The notes beneath the pieces were generated by a model, which was not told the origin of the DNA, searched no databases, and saw nothing but the letters and a program-made list of their open reading frames with translations. Source: Fallopia convolvulus (lineage: Eukaryota; Streptophyta; Magnoliopsida; Caryophyllales; Polygonaceae). From it: a DNA stretch of 64,000 nt. This document shows, one piece after another, positions 20,961 to 33,680 of this stretch. A program made the position numbers and the translations under genes. Where the stretch lies: the NCBI GenBank assembly GCA_964016875.1, contig OZ024733.1, positions 8,793,979 to 8,857,978 of the forward strand, written 5' to 3'. Positions within the stretch are counted from its first letter, which is position 1; each line of letters starts with the position of its first letter.

Positions 20961-23669
20961 AAGCTTAATAGTGCTGCTAGAAAAGATCATTTTCCGCTTC
21001 CTTTCATTGATCAAGTGTTAGAACGCTTAGCCCAGCATGATTATTTCTGTTATTTAGATGGCTATAGCGGTTTTTGGCAGATTCCCATTCATCTTGATGA
21101 TCAGGAGAAGACTACCTTTACATGTCCCTATGGAACTTTGGCTTATAAAAGAATGCCATTCGGGCTTTGCAACGCCCCCGCCACCTTTCAAAGGTGCATG
21201 ATGGCCCTTTTTTCGGATATGATAGAGGAGATTGTAGAGGTCTTCATGGATGATTTTTCTATTTATGGTTCTTCATTTGATGCTTGTCTTGCTAACCTTG
21301 CACATGTGCTTAAAAGATGTGAAGAAACCAGTCTTGTGTTAAACTGGGAAAAATGCCATTTCATGGTTCAAGAGGGGATAGTGCTAAGACATCTTGTCTC
21401 TAAGAGAGGGATAGAAGTAGATAAAGCAAAAATTGAGCTTATTGAAAAATTACCTCCTCCCTCTTCTGTAAAAGACATCAAAAGTTTCCTAGGGCATGTT
21501 GGTTTTTATAGACGTTTTATTCAGGATTTTTCTAAGATAGCTAAACCTTTGACTAACCTAATAATGAAAGATGTAGTGTTTGAGTTGTCTCCAGAATGTC
21601 TTGAAGCATTTTACTGGTTAAGAGCATCCCTCGTGTCCGCCCCTATTATGCAGTCCCCAGATTGGATACTACCCTTTGAGATTATGTGCGACGCTAGTGA
21701 CTATGCAGTCGGCCCAGTCTTGGGACAACGGAAGGATAAGAAACTCCACGCCATCTACTACGCCAGTAAGACGCTGGATGAGGCGCAGACTAAGTATACC
21801 ACAACGGAGAAGGAGTTCCTTGCTGTGGTATTTGCTTTTGAAAAATTCTGGTCCTACCTTGTTGGATCAAAAGTGATTGTTTATACTGACCATGAGGCTG
21901 TTAGATACCTAATGGCAAAAAAGGATGCCAAGCCTAGATTGCTACGTTGGATGCTCTTACTGCAGGAATTTGATCATGAAATAAGAGATAAGAAAGGAGC
22001 AGAAAACCTAGTGGCAGACCACTTATCCAGATTACCGGTTGATCATATCACCGGATCCAACAATGAAGTGCCAATAAATGATTCTAGACCAGACGAACAC
22101 CTCATGCTGAACGAGGTCGAACTGGACAAAACCCTCGTCACCGACCCCTTCAGGGTCGTTAACGAAGCACCGAGGTTGGAATGCATAGATCACAAAGGCA
22201 AAGACCCAAAGTGCATTGACACAACAGTCAGGCAGTTCGTTACTATGCCACGGGAGGTCGTCACCGAGGATAATACTACAGCTCCAGGGTCGTTAACGAC
22301 CCACACAGGTCCAGTAACGACCCGTTCAGGTAAGATTTCTGAACCAAAACTCATTCAATTCGATTCAATCCCTTCCTCTCCTGCTTCTTCTACTTCTTTT
22401 ACATCAATTCATGCTGTTAGAGGGTCAAAAGTCCCTTGGTTTGCGGATTTTGCTAACTATCTTGTAGGAGGCATAATCCTTGAGGGACTAACCCCACAAA
22501 AGAAAAAGAAGTTCCTCCACGATGTAAAACAGTACTATTGGGATGATTCTTACTTGTTTAATCAAGGAAGTGATCACCTCTTTAGACGTTGTATCCCAGA
22601 AGAGGAGGTAGAGAACGTGATCCGTCAATGTCACACACTTCCTACCGGAGGCCATGCAAAAGGATTGAAAACCATGGCGAAGATTCTTCAAAGTGGTCTC
22701 TACTGGCCAACCATGTTTAAAGATGTACAAGCTTATGTGACAGCATGTGATGAATGCCAATGCTCGGGCAACATCACCTGGAGACATGAGAACCCGCTAA
22801 CCGGGATACTTGAGGTCGAGTTATCCGACGTATGGGGCATAGACTTCATGGGACCTTTTCCCGCATCAGGCCCCTACAAGTATATCCTAGTGGTGGTTGA
22901 TTATGTCTCTAAGTGGGTGGAGGCCGTTGCTACAAGGACCAACGACGCTAAAACCGTAGCCAACTTTATTAAGACTAATATTTTTCCCAAGTTTGGCGTT
23001 CCAAGAGTCCTCATTAGTGACGGTGGATCTCATTTCATTGAGCGTAGCTTTGAAGCACTTTTGGCTAAGTATGGGGTATCACACCGGGTGGCAACACTAT
23101 ATCATCCCCAAACTAGTGGCCAAGTTGAAGTTTCAAACCGGCAGATAAAGAGCATATTAGAAAAAAAAATGTCCCGTTCTAGGAAGGATTGGTCTTCTAA
23201 ATTGGATGACACTCTATGGGCATATAGGACAACATACAAGACGCCTCTACGCACCACTCCCTATAACCTAGTGTATGGCAAGGCATGCCATATACCGGTT
23301 GAAATGGAGCATAAAGTATTATGGGCTCTCAAGGAGCTCAACATGAACCTCAACGCAGCTGGAACAAAATAATTCATGGACTTGCAAGCACTAGAGGAGT
23401 TGAGGCTTAAGGCGTATGAAAATGCTGAAATTTACAAAGAGCGCACCAAGCGGTGGCATGATCAGAAACTGGTGCACAAAACCTATGAGGTTGGCGATAA
23501 GGTACTTCTTTTCAACTCTAGACTCCGTTTATTCCCAGGGAAGCTAAGGACAAGATGGAGCGGGCCATTCGTGGTTCATCACATCTATCCCCACGTCACG
23601 GTAGAGTTGATCGATACCCAAGGCGCAATCTTCAAAGTTAATGGCCACCCGACTGAAAAAGTTTCATGA
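20961..23669 (+). pseudogene. RT-RNase H-integrase part of element B
   Basis: This is the continuation of the B polyprotein after element Y; the frame matches 10589 once Y and one target duplication are discounted. RT has FMDD in EVFMDDFSIYG (about 21237-21270). RNase H has MCDASDYAVG. A linker contains the palindrome DNA near 22135-22345. Integrase follows, with an HHCC finger (CDECQC) and a DDE core: WGIDFMGPFP, ISDGGSHFIERS and HPQTSGQVEVSNR. An in-frame TAA at 23370 precedes the integrase C-terminus (KVLLFNSRLRLFPGKLRTRWSGPF), which ends at 23669. Only this stop and the one at 8301 break the polyprotein, so B decayed little before it was split. Confidence 0.92.
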
Positions 23670-24876
23670 GCAACCCGACCCGGATGAAGACATTAGAGTC
23701 ACCATGGCTCTTACAATGTCGGATTAGCCAAGGTAAGTACGTCGGGCTGACGACGTTAGAAATAGCGCTTACGGGAGGCAACCCGCTTTTAGTATAGTTT
23801 AGTTTTTCTTTTCTCTTTTTCTTCTTTTTCCTAGTTTTCTTTTGAGTTTTAGTAAGTAGTTTAGAAGTAGAAAGATAGAATAGATTTTAGCTAACAAGAT
23901 GCAGGAGTTGGGCTCGTAAATCACTCAAAGAGGCTACGGCGGTTCGGCGAAACGGGCAGGTAAGTTTTTTTTTACCCTAATCTATCTTATATCTTTACCA
24001 TGTGCCGCCCCTTTCACCTCTTCCTCTTCCCCTATCCCTCTCCTATAAAACCCTTTCTCAAAATTCTACTCTCAAATCCTCAATCCCAAACTTAAACTTC
24101 CAAAAATCCTTCTGGTTTTTCTTCACCACCGATCGGAACTGCATCACCTCCCTACCCCCAGAGTTTAACCCATTAACGAATCGGAGCACTTCGCATTCGT
24201 TACCGGCGAGATCCGAGCTCGTTAACCCCCAAATTTCTAATCTTTTTTCTTCAATTTTTCGACCCAACGGTATGATTTCTAAACCCTAACTCTCTATTTG
24301 CATGATTCATGGTTTATAGGGTCGAAAGTTCATATCTTGTTCATGAAGAGGATCGAATGGCATGTGTTATTGTTGCTCAATGAGTTTATTGTTTGATGTA
24401 TTGGTGGTTGATCTTGATTTCTATGGGTTTGTTCTTGCTTGATTCTCCATTACAATTTGATTAAGAAAAGCATGAACTACTCTGTTTTGGAATTGTTTTG
24501 ATTTTCACCATGAGATTCTTGGGCAATTATAGCATGTTCAGGATGGGTAATTGAGCAAGTATGGGGTGCATATACCCGATTGTGTGTCTTACGTAGGATT
24601 ATGATCGATGCATTATTGATTCATGGCTTAATTTTGGAGTAATTTACACTCGGAATTCACGACTGGTTCTTGTACAGGCTCGTTAACGACCTGCCCAGGT
24701 TCGTTAACGACCCTGCGTATTATCAAAGCCTAAAAATCAGTCCAGATCCGTTACCGACCCTAGTTGGGTCGTAAACAAGGCATACCGAGAGCTACTTCGA
24801 GACCAAGTATGGGGTCTCTTGTCTAATGATTTGAATGGATGTTATCTTGGAAAATTCGTATTTTTTGTAGGTCCAC
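23670..24876 (+). other. Spacer of element B between pol and ORF1
   Basis: There is no credible gene here. The hairpin CGGG-AGGCAA-CCCG lies at 23772-23785. Splice-donor-like AGGTAAGT occurs at about 23731 and 23958. A strong acceptor-like TTTTTTGTAG ends at 24870, just before the ORF1 ATG. A pair of GTTAAC palindromes 21 bp apart lies at 24679-24715. Confidence 0.7.
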
Positions 24877-26431
24877 ATGGCCAGTTCTAGCCGATCCGCA
24901 ACCCGCCCAAAAGAAGAAGAGGAATCAAAGGTCCCCATCTCCACCCCGCATGGACAATGTGATCCTGCACACTCAAGGACAAGCGGACCGCTACAATGCC
25001 ATACTAGACAAGGACCACTACACTAGGTGGTTCTCGAGGTCGAGTGCTAAGCAAATGAGGATCTATGATGATGTCAAGGAAGCCTTTTCTATTCTCGGCG
25101 TGCCTCATATGTTGAAGAAGGAGAATGTACCACACTTCCCGGCTCTCATATCCGAGTTCCTAGCAACTCTTGAGACGAGATTCCCGACAAAGACTTCAGA
25201 GGGACGAATCAGATTCAGGCTCAGTAATGTGAACCGTGAGTTTACTTTGGCGGAGTTCAATGCTATTCTTGAGCTCCCGAATCCTTCTCGAGATTACAGC
25301 CTTAAGGACTACAAGGTGACAAGGACTTGGAGCTACATCACCGGGGAAGTAGAGCCCTCCGCTGCAGCATTATCCGGGGCGAGCATCCTCAACCCCATAT
25401 TTAGGATCATTCTCCGAGTCCTAGCCGCTACATTCTGGCCTAAGAGAGAGTTGAACAGGTCGACAAGGATAGAAGTTGCATGCCTCCGCACCATTCTATT
25501 TGAGGAGCCCGCCTCATTAAACTTGGGGTATGAATGGCTATACTATGTCGAGAAGTCGATCAAGTCGAAGGAAGTATGGTGCGGAAACTTAGTTAGTCTC
25601 TTGGCGACCAATCTTGGAGTTAATCTCACCCTCTACACACCGGCCCATGCACAATTGCTCAACCGGAACTATTGGTTTAGCTCCGGTATTTTCACTCAAA
25701 GTCGGGATGGGTACACTACAAAAGTTCAAGGCCGAGATGTTGCACCCACCCTAGACAAGTTGGAGCTTCTTTATGTACCGAATTGGTACGAGGCATGGAC
25801 GGGGCATGCATTCCCGTTAGAGCCCAAGACGCAAGATGAGTTAACGCTCCGACCATGTGAGTCTCGGTTTGAAAGAGAGGGAGAAGAGATGGAAGATGAA
25901 GATGAGACTGAAGAGGCAGCTACCGAGGGAGTTACAGAGGAGCTCAACATCGAGGAGGATGACCTCGATACAGAAATTTTGGGCAACAATATCTTCGTTA
26001 ACGAGCCCGCCAGGGTCGTTAACGACCACTTCGAGGCCTCTACCGATGCTCCTACCGAGGCTCACAGCGTTAGTAACGACCCCCCGCAGCAACCTACCAA
26101 CCCACTGTCTTATGGTCTCATGCCTTACAATCCGGTTCTTTTTCAAGACCATTTCCAGCCTCACTACCAACCACCTCCTCTGCCCAAGTACACTGGATCG
26201 AGTATCCTGCCTCCATGGGTCGAAGATCTTTCTGCCCAGATGTAGTAGCTTAACCTTCAGCAGACACATATTCATCGGAGGATGGATAGATGGGAGAGTG
26301 TCTATTCTGCTCGCATGGAATTCGAGGATACGAGGCATCAGCAGAGAGAGGTGGATGATGCAAAGCGCTGGAGGACGATGTATGACTTCATGGGGAACTT
26401 CGAGCATTATTTTCCACCACCTGGGCGTTGA
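24877..26431 (+). pseudogene. Athila ORF1-like gene of element B, frameshifted
   Basis: This is related to the ORF1 of Y in plan and in position after pol. The likely ATG at 24877 sits seven bases after an acceptor-like TTTGTAG. It reads a Ser/Arg-rich start, then loses frame in the AAAAGAAGAAGAGG tract near 24910. The main frame carries a globular region (FPALISEFLATLETRF, FTLAEFNAILELPNP, SILNPIFRIILRVLAATFWP). An acidic stretch contains NEPARVVNDH, encoded by the GTCGTTAACGAC motif. Two consecutive TAG codons at 26243-26248 cut off a Gln/Arg-rich coiled tail that ends at a TGA at 26429. Function unknown; the family's role is not settled. Confidence 0.82.
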
Positions 26432-28122
26432 TTCAGTCTGAAGAGTTGTTTTCTTTCCTGCTTTCAAGATCTTGTAAGTTTTTCTTTTATTTCTTTCTTT
26501 TGTTTTCTTTTGTTTTCTTCTTCTTATTTTTATTACAGTAGGGACACTGTAATTTTAAGTATGGGGTGGGAAAGGGTAGAAAACTTGTGCCTTGTTTGTT
26601 TAGTGTCTTATGTGTTTTAAGTAGTTCTTTATTTCTTAAAAATCAAAAATCAAAAAAATTGAAAATTTGAAAATTCCACAAAAAAAAGAGTTTTAGAATT
26701 GATAGATACCCTTTTTCTTATGGTTCTATGATAGTAATTGCTAGCATGATCATATAATTCCTTGCAAGCATGTCTTTGATAGTATAGCCTGATTCTTATT
26801 TTGAAGTTGTTTTTAGGAAGGAATAGCATATGATGAAATTGAGCATGTATACTTTTTAGCATAAGTAATGCAATCCAACAAAAATTTCTACCTTGTGAGT
26901 TATTTTTGGCCTTATAGGGAGAACATCAAAAAAAAAATCCCTCTTCTTTTCTTGTGTGATTTACTCTCTATATGCATATTATCTCTTGGAATTGTGATGG
27001 TTATCTATTTCTTGAGACCTATATAAGATTTATAGTTCATTACTTGTGAAGATCATATGATAGAGAACTTATTTTTCATAAGCCCTATTTAATCCATATC
27101 CACCCTTATTATTATCCTCTTTTTGAAGCCAATTTGAGCCTTTAATCCTTTTATTTTTAGCTCCACAAAATTGTTCCCTAGTCGAGATAAGGTTGACCCT
27201 ATCCGGGGATTAGGACTTAGTTTGGAAAGGTCAGTTTTGTTGAGTGAGATATTATGATTGGTTTTGAAATTGAGGGATTTTTGGGAAGGGTAGATTGAAG
27301 TCTCTTGTCTTATTTTGTAAGAAGAAAGGTCTCTTGGTAAAAAGGATGCATAAAAGAAAATTGTTAAGAAAAAAGTGAAGGAGTGTACACGATGAAGCTC
27401 GTTAACGACCCTGTTGGTTCATTAACGAGGTTGCGCAAGAAAGAAAAAAAAGAGTTAGAAGTAAAAACAAAAGGGAAGTAAGATGTGCATTTGTGTTTAA
27501 AGACAAATCAGAGATTCTTTTGAGTTATTTTATGAGACTTTCTAGGATATGTTGGGTGAGTGAGAAAGAAAAGTGCATAATGAAGAATGAGTTTGGTATA
27601 TATTTTTATGAGAGTTTTGGTGAGGTGTGTGAGTTTTTAGGAGTCTTTTATTCTCGGATATTATTAGCACCACAGGACCAAAATATTTCCACGCCTTATT
27701 GTTATTACCAAGCCCCATTACAACCCGGCCAAATGGAAGCTTCTATGAAGTTTTTCATTGAGCCTAAGTTCTCTTGATGATTTTTTTGCTTGTTTTGACA
27801 AATCTTAGGTGGAGAGTTTGGTGATATAAGTTCCAATTTCTATGAGTTTTTGTATATAAGATGAGTTGAGAGATTGAATTTATAAGCCCAAACACTTGAG
27901 AGTTGAGTGAAACACATATATCCCTGGTGAGGTTGGATTGTATTTTCTTATGTCTATTTGGTGCATATATGTGTGATGACATTAATAGTCATTTGCTATA
28001 TTCTTCTATGTGTTAAAGTTGCTTTTTAGATAATGGCTATTAGCTTGATGAGTATGATTTTTTGGTTTTGATTGTTGTTTAGTGATTGCTTGAGGACAAG
28101 CAAGTTTAAGTATGGGGTATTT
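26432..28122 (+). other. 3' spacer and polypurine tract of element B
   Basis: This A/T-rich non-coding spacer contains repeated 'aagtatggggt' words and one palindrome pair at 27398-27430. It ends in the hairpin TTGCTTG-AGGA-CAAGCAA (28086-28103) and AAGTATGGGGTATTT, which abuts the 3' LTR. It aligns by eye with F 44750-46236. Small ORFs here are not credible. Confidence 0.75.
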
Positions 28123-29602
28123 TGATATTCATGTTTTTGGTCTAGTTTTTAGTGTGTTTTCTTAGTTTGTTAGGTTTAGTTTTAATAGCTTTAGGGTTAG
28201 TTTTGAGTGTTTTTGGATGAGTTTGCATATTTTGTGAAAAGTATGGAAGCTACTCCGTTTTGTGTCTTTTTGTAGGTTTTGAGCAAGGAAGGAGCGCCTT
28301 TTGGAGCTGAATTGAGTACTATGGTGGAAGACGGAAGAATACGAGGATAGAGGAGTCGAAGTCCAGATTTTTAGAGTTGAAGTATTGAAGAAAGCCAAAT
28401 CCAGGCTCGTTAATGAGGCTGTGAAGGGTCGTTAATGAGGCTTAGAGATAGAATTTTTCGAGAGATCTTATGTCTACCGACCCTGTGCGGAAATCTATCT
28501 TGTTAATTCCGTGTCAGTAGGGTTTTTAATGAGTTTTAGGGTTATTATATTTTATATTTTATGTCTTGTTATCTTTTTAGAATTTATTTCTATCTTTTTA
28601 GGTTAGTTTCTATCTTTTAGGAAAGTTTTTATCTTCTAGCCTTTTTTATTAGATAGCTTTATTAGTATAAATACCCTTCTTTTCTAGCCTGAGGAGGGGG
28701 GTGTTGGTTCGAATTGGAAGAGCCGAGAGAGAGAAGAGTCGAGTCGGAGGAAAAGTCGAACCGAGGTGGAACAAGAGTAAAGCCAGGGTCGTTAATCGTG
28801 TCTTCTGTTCGGTATTTTGTTGTTTTCGGTTTCTTCTGAAATCTGTAAGACGATAATTTTCTTATTAATTTGAAGTAGTTTGTTTTGTTTTCAATGTTTT
28901 CTCTTATTGAAGTTGTTTGCTTTATAGTTATGGGTAGTGAGTAGTTTTCCTATCTAGGGTCGGGGTTGAAACCCAGCATAGTTATGCATGTTTGATGAGT
29001 AAGTTGATGTGTTGAATGCCTTTTATCTATTTTTAGATTGCTTGTTGTGTTTATGCCTAGATGAGAATCGAGGTAATTTGAGTTCATAACCTGATCGAAA
29101 GAGAAAGTTGTTAACTTGAATGTTGATATTGTTCGATTACGAAAGTTTAGAGCTTTGGATCAAAAACAAGTGATTGGGTGAATTAGTCTATGAGAATAAA
29201 TTGATTTGCTTTCTAATCAGCGAAAGTTGATGAATTTATCTATTTAAAGGCATGATCTTTATCTTCTTACGAGTTTATATGCATGGCTATGTTGTGGTAA
29301 CCCTTGTCCTAGATTTTTAGTTATTATTTGAGTTTACCTCGTTACATTCGTTACTGAGTTTGTTGCCTCGGTACCGAACCTGTGTTTGCAGTCGTTAGTG
29401 TGTTTTCGTAGATTATCCAGGTTCGTTAAAAGTCGTTAACGAGGTTGGTCGTAGGTGTGTTGTGTTGTTTTTCTTTGTTTTATTTTTCTTAGTAGTTTGA
29501 TAAACAAACATCAGTGCTTCCCGTGGAACGATCCTGACTCCCCTATACTCAGCGGGGTCTTGACTATAAATTTTATTTGTTGTCAAGTCAACCCTCTCAA
29601 CA
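28123..29602 (+). repeat. 3' LTR of element B
   Basis: Its TGATATTC start follows the polypurine tract, and its CTCAACA end matches the LTR end of F (CTTCAACA). Length is 1480 bp. It contains palindrome pairs in partly decayed form (28403-28440, 29424-29445). Near the end is the block CTATACTCAGCGGGGTCTTG with TATAAATT, also present in F. The 5' partner lies outside the window. Confidence 0.85.
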
Positions 29603-30553
29603 CCTCTTGAGCATGAAGAGTAGGACAAGCATTTGTCTTGTGATGATGTCGGAACGGAAACCTAAGATGAATTGCTTGAACATTATCTTCAACTCACTCA
29701 CCTCCTCGTGTAAAGCACTAGCATCAATGGAATGGGCAGCTTTCATTGTCGCTCTTGTGCTGAATTGACGAGAGCCATCAGAGAGCTCATGGAAAAGCTC
29801 AAATGCTCCAGCAGGAGTCTTATTCAGGATGTTTCCTCCACATGTAGCGTTGACATGTCGTCGTTCTTCATCCAATAAACCTTCATGGAGGTACATAACA
29901 AGATCCATCTGGGAATAACCATGATAAGGGAAACTTGAGACTAGCCTTTTGAACCTCTCATAGTGCTCATACAACGATTCGTTCGGGAGCTGCTAAATAT
30001 TGCTAATACTCTTCTTCAGACTTGAAAGCTTTGTGGCCGGAAAATACTTCTCAAGGAAATCCTTATTCATTTGCTCCCAAGTCTCAATAGTGTTAGGAGC
30101 CAAGTAATAGAGCTAGTCACTAGCTCCCTCCTTCAAGGAAAACGAGAAAGCTCTAAGCTTGACTTGATCATGAGTGACGCCCTTCGGTTTCATGCTAGAG
30201 CAGACAACATGACATTCAGCCAAATGTTTTTTGGGATCCTCACTGGCCTTCCAATGGAATTGAGGAAGGAGGTGAATCAACCCAGACTTCAGTTCAAATT
30301 GGACACCGTCAGGGAGCTTTAACGTCAATGGTTGTTGAGCCAAGTCAGGTGCAGTCAACTGTCTCAATGTCTGTTGAGCCATCTCCTCAAGTTCAGGAAT
30401 GCCTTCGGACTCAGAGTCAGAGGGAGAAGAATCCAGGTTTAACGATAACTCACGAAAGAAATCACGAACTTCCCGACTCAACTTAGAGATCGTCCTTTCA
30501 ATTTCTGGATCAAAAGCAACAAGAGATGGATTAGTAGCGCGGGTAAGAACCAT
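29603..30553 (-). pseudogene. Gag of element C, broken
   Basis: This is a gypsy Gag beginning MVLTRATNPSLVAF at 30553. It includes LKLPDGVQFELKSGLIHLLP and a retrotransposon Gag core (HLAECHVVCSSMKPKG; LYEHYERFKRLVSSFPYHG; VNATCGGNILNKTPAGAFEL). Two in-frame TAG codons occur at 30113-30115 and near 29995, with the reading frame otherwise continuous. The gene stops abruptly at 29603, where element B begins. The composition and core resemble Athila/Tat Gags; it is clearly different from the Gags of B, F and Y. No zinc knuckle remains. Confidence 0.82.
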
Positions 30554-30610
30554 GCAAGTGGTTCACACCCTAAAATAGTAATACTAAGTAAAAACAAAGA
30601 TATAGCCGAG

Positions 30611-30628
30611 TCCCCGGTAACGGCACCA
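30611..30628 (-). other. Primer binding site of element C (tRNA-Asp-like)
   Basis: On the minus strand it reads TGGTGCCGTTACCGGGGA, two changes from the tRNA-Asp site seen in Y. It lies four bases inside the 5' LTR. Confidence 0.75.
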
Positions 30629-30632
30629 AATT

Positions 30633-31924
30633 TGACGAACACTTTTATGTCGCGGTGAAAGTGTTGTCAAAGAAAAATCCTAACTTTCAAACCTAAGTAT
30701 AGTGAAAGCAAGGGTCGTACCCACAGAGACTCAGATTTCTCGTGTTTAATTAATATTACAAAAGTAATTAAAGGGGATTTCAAGATTTTAACTATTAATC
30801 TAAGTAAACAAAACAAAGCAAGTAAAATAATTGAGGTTTCAGATAGAGGAAAAACGTCCAACTAGTTTCGTATCCATTGCACACATGAGTATTGATCCTT
30901 GATTATTCTTATTTCAATTCCCTTGACTAATCTATTGTGAATTCATGAAATTCAAGCTCAAAGTGGTTATCAATATACACCGTCTTTAATAACCTTTTAA
31001 CCAATTAACTTAGAAAACTTTCTATGTCAAATTGATCATGCAAATTAGTTCAAAGCATTCAATAGAAACATAGTTCATAAATTCCACCGTCTATTCAAGA
31101 AGTTTTGTGATTGAATTCTCCTCCTTTGATTAATCTTATTCCACCGTCTATAAGTTTAATCAAAGGATTCATCCATGAATAACCAAATTCCACCGTATAT
31201 TCAGTTATTCTAGTTGTAATTCAACCTAGAAATAGTATAGGTGATCAAGCTATTATAATCCAAGTAAAATTAATTAATTAAGCATGGAGTAATTCAATCT
31301 AGTCAAGGAAAGTTGAAATAATTCAAATCTCACAATTTATCTTGCATACAACTTCAACTAACTAGTTGGACATGGGAAATTAGCTAAAAAACGACATTAA
31401 AGAAGAAAATCAACTTACAAGAGTTAGGTTTCTCTTCAAACTTGTAATCTAGGGTTTTTGTCTCCCAAAATTCTCTCTAGAGTTGAATAACATAAAATAA
31501 AGCTTAAGATAAAACCTTAAAAGAGTATTTATATCATATCCAAAAACATCCTAAAATAATAATAAAATAACCAAAAGATAACACGGAGCCTCGGAAACAA
31601 CGTCGGTCACGCGGCTGCTGGGCACGACCTTGTGCTGGCTTGTCCTTAACCGTGCTTATCCTCGTGTCTTTACACTTCGACGTTCTCCATTGGTCTCTTC
31701 ATTCTTCGCACTCATTCCTAGCTCCATAGCTCCGGTTCCTAGCTTGATATCCACCACACTCACCTCTCGATCACTTCAATCCTGCAATTAAGCACAAAAG
31801 AGCGTAGATTCCGAACTAAACTAAAACAAAACTAAACTACGGAATAAAGTGAAAATCTAGCTAGAAATGCATGAAAAGAGAATAGAAACATGCTCTAAAA
31901 CCTATAACTATGTGCTCTATCAAT
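30633..31924 (-). repeat. 5' LTR of element C
   Basis: TGACGAAC...CTCTATCA bounds a 1292-bp sequence between the primer site and the RT of element D. It includes short near-repeats of 'attccaccgtctat' around 31080-31210. No second copy is in the window, so the borders rest on TG/CA ends, the primer site and the D junction. Confidence 0.8.
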
Positions 31925-32440
31925 AAATATCAACAGAACGGGAAATCTCAATGCCTAGAAAATACTTAAGCAAACCTAAGTCATTCATATGAAAGCAAGA
32001 ACTAAGTTGCCCTTTGAACTTGGCAATGGCAGCAAAATTATTACCAGCAATAATCTGGTCGTCAACATAAACCAGAACATGAAGACAGACACCAGAATGA
32101 TGATGGGAAAATAGAGGATAATCTGCACGAGACTGAGTAAAACCAAACCTGCGGAGAGCAGTAGCCAGCTTGGCGAACCAATTTCTTGGTGCCTGACGAA
32201 GACCATAAAGAGACCTGTTAAGGCGACAGACTGTCCCCTCCTTGGCCCCAGAAAACCCAGGAGGAATCCTCATATACACATCCTCATCTAAATCGCCATG
32301 CAGAAAAGCATTATGCACATCTATCTGATGCAATTCCCGATTCTGGGCAACTACAACTGCAAGAAAAGTACGAACTGACACCATTTTCCCCACATGAGCA
32401 AACGTCTCCTTATAGTCAATGCCCTCTCTCTGACTATTAT
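31925..32440 (-). pseudogene. Copia element D: middle of RT
   Basis: This minus-strand copia RT fragment contains VHNAFLHGDLDEDVYMRIPPGF, LYGLRQAPRNWFAKL and YVDDQIIAGN, the YVDD catalytic box. It is continuous with 50159-50300 once element E is discounted, and with nothing on the left, where C begins. It contains no internal stop in this stretch. D reads from high to low coordinates across the whole window and is the oldest host of the nest. Confidence 0.92.
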
Positions 32441-33238
32441 TGTAGGATCATTAGTACTTAAACGAGTCGGCGACTCGTGCGAAGTCGTCGACATTGAGTA
32501 ATAAAGCAGCGGAATAATTAAACAAGAAAAGCAAATGTTACCAACTGTCAATGACAAGCGATATATAGTGGAAACTCCTCGTAAACCAACTAGTTTACTT
32601 GGAGAAAAACCACTCCCTTCCAAGTTTCTCACTTGGTAGGATTTCAAGAGTCCTTAGACTCGATCTATTGATTTCTTGAGTGTTTACAAAGCTCTCCCGT
32701 GTACAAGAATGAATCCCACACCCTTGAACCACGCTCTACATTTGCACTCGCACTCTCAATCTCATGCTATGCCTAAGATCTGTCGACACACCAATTGTAC
32801 GAATCTCACGCACAAGTTCACTCTTTCTCTCTTACACAAAATGTAGAATGACGCTTAAGAGACTTACCACTATCCTAAACACAATAGTATTTAAGCTAAG
32901 GTAAGAGAGATCTCTTGTGTATCAACTCTCGTTCGATTAGGGAAATGATACACACTCAATCTTTTACATATCTTTCCAAATATACATTAACGCATACAAT
33001 GAAATATTCTAGGAGAATCAAATCGTCTTTATCTTGATTTTAGCACTCTTTTATGATGGTCTTCTCCTAAAATAGAACGACGCAGTTGTGTCCAAATACA
33101 CGCACACACGCTGTGAGTTCCTTCCTTAAATAGATTACTTCACCAACTGGTCATGTCAGTGACTTTACCAAGTCGCCGACTCGACTTGCCAACTCGGAGT
33201 CACTGACTCTGGAACCATCAAAACTCTATCTTCTAAAA
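32441..33238 (-). repeat. 3' LTR of element E
   Basis: This 798-bp partner of 49361-50158 has lost the terminal CA, which reads AA at 33237-33238. It contains GTCGGCGAC, GTCGTCGAC and GTCAGTGAC motifs near both ends (32466-32492, 33155-33207). Confidence 0.92.
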
Positions 33239-33680
33239 AATTCCCCCTTTTTGATGGTGACAAACAACCTGTTCTGATAGAAACTATGCAGCATACAAAA
33301 CATAATCACAGTAAAAGTGCAAAGCACAAAAACCATAAAAAGTTCCCCCTAAGCTTAGTAACCAACTGTTTTCAGTATTTTGATCCCCCTAATAAATCTA
33401 TTCCCCTGGTTAATTCCCCCTTTTGGCATCATCAAAAAGACTGCTAAAAACAAGTAAAGAAATCAGAGGCAAATATAGAAACTTAAAGCATAATATCAAA
33501 ACAGTCATAAAAAGTCATCCACCACGGCAAAAGATAGTGTACGATGCAAAAACAAACAATCCAGAAATGCAGTACAACCAAATCGAACCAAAAGAAAAAG
33601 TCTTTTAAACTGAAGGATAATGTGGTAGGGGTAGAAAAAGAGGAGTAGAGAAGGCCATGAGTGTGCGGCAGTCACTAACA
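33239..33680 (-). other. Polypurine tract and 3' untranslated region of element E
   Basis: The minus strand reads AAAAAGGGGGAATT right against the LTR, as expected for the plus-strand primer. A second purine-rich AAAAGGGGGAATT occurs near 33412-33424. The rest has no gene. Confidence 0.75.

Larger units (their letters stand above)
7944..29602 (+). mobile_element. Element B: Athila-like Ty3/gypsy, interrupted by N (with A) and Y
   Basis: B reads on the plus strand. In this window it consists of gag-protease (7944-10589), RT-to-integrase (20961-23669), an Athila ORF1-like gene (24877-26431), spacers and a 3' LTR (28123-29602). Its 5' LTR and Gag N-terminus lie left of the N insertion, outside the window. 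Y sits within RT and is flanked by the duplication atagg; removing Y and one atagg restores the frame. B itself interrupts the gag of element C at 29602/29603. The Athila assignment rests on ORF1 position and sequence, PBS type of its relatives and the polypurine context. Confidence 0.85.
29603..31924 (-). mobile_element. Element C: gypsy 5' end (5' LTR and gag), cut by B
   Basis: This minus-strand element is represented by a 5' LTR (30633-31924), a primer site and gag. It is truncated at 29603 by the insertion of B; the rest would lie left of B. On the right it abuts copia D RT at 31925, so C is inserted in D. The left LTR and target duplication are not visible. Confidence 0.85.
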
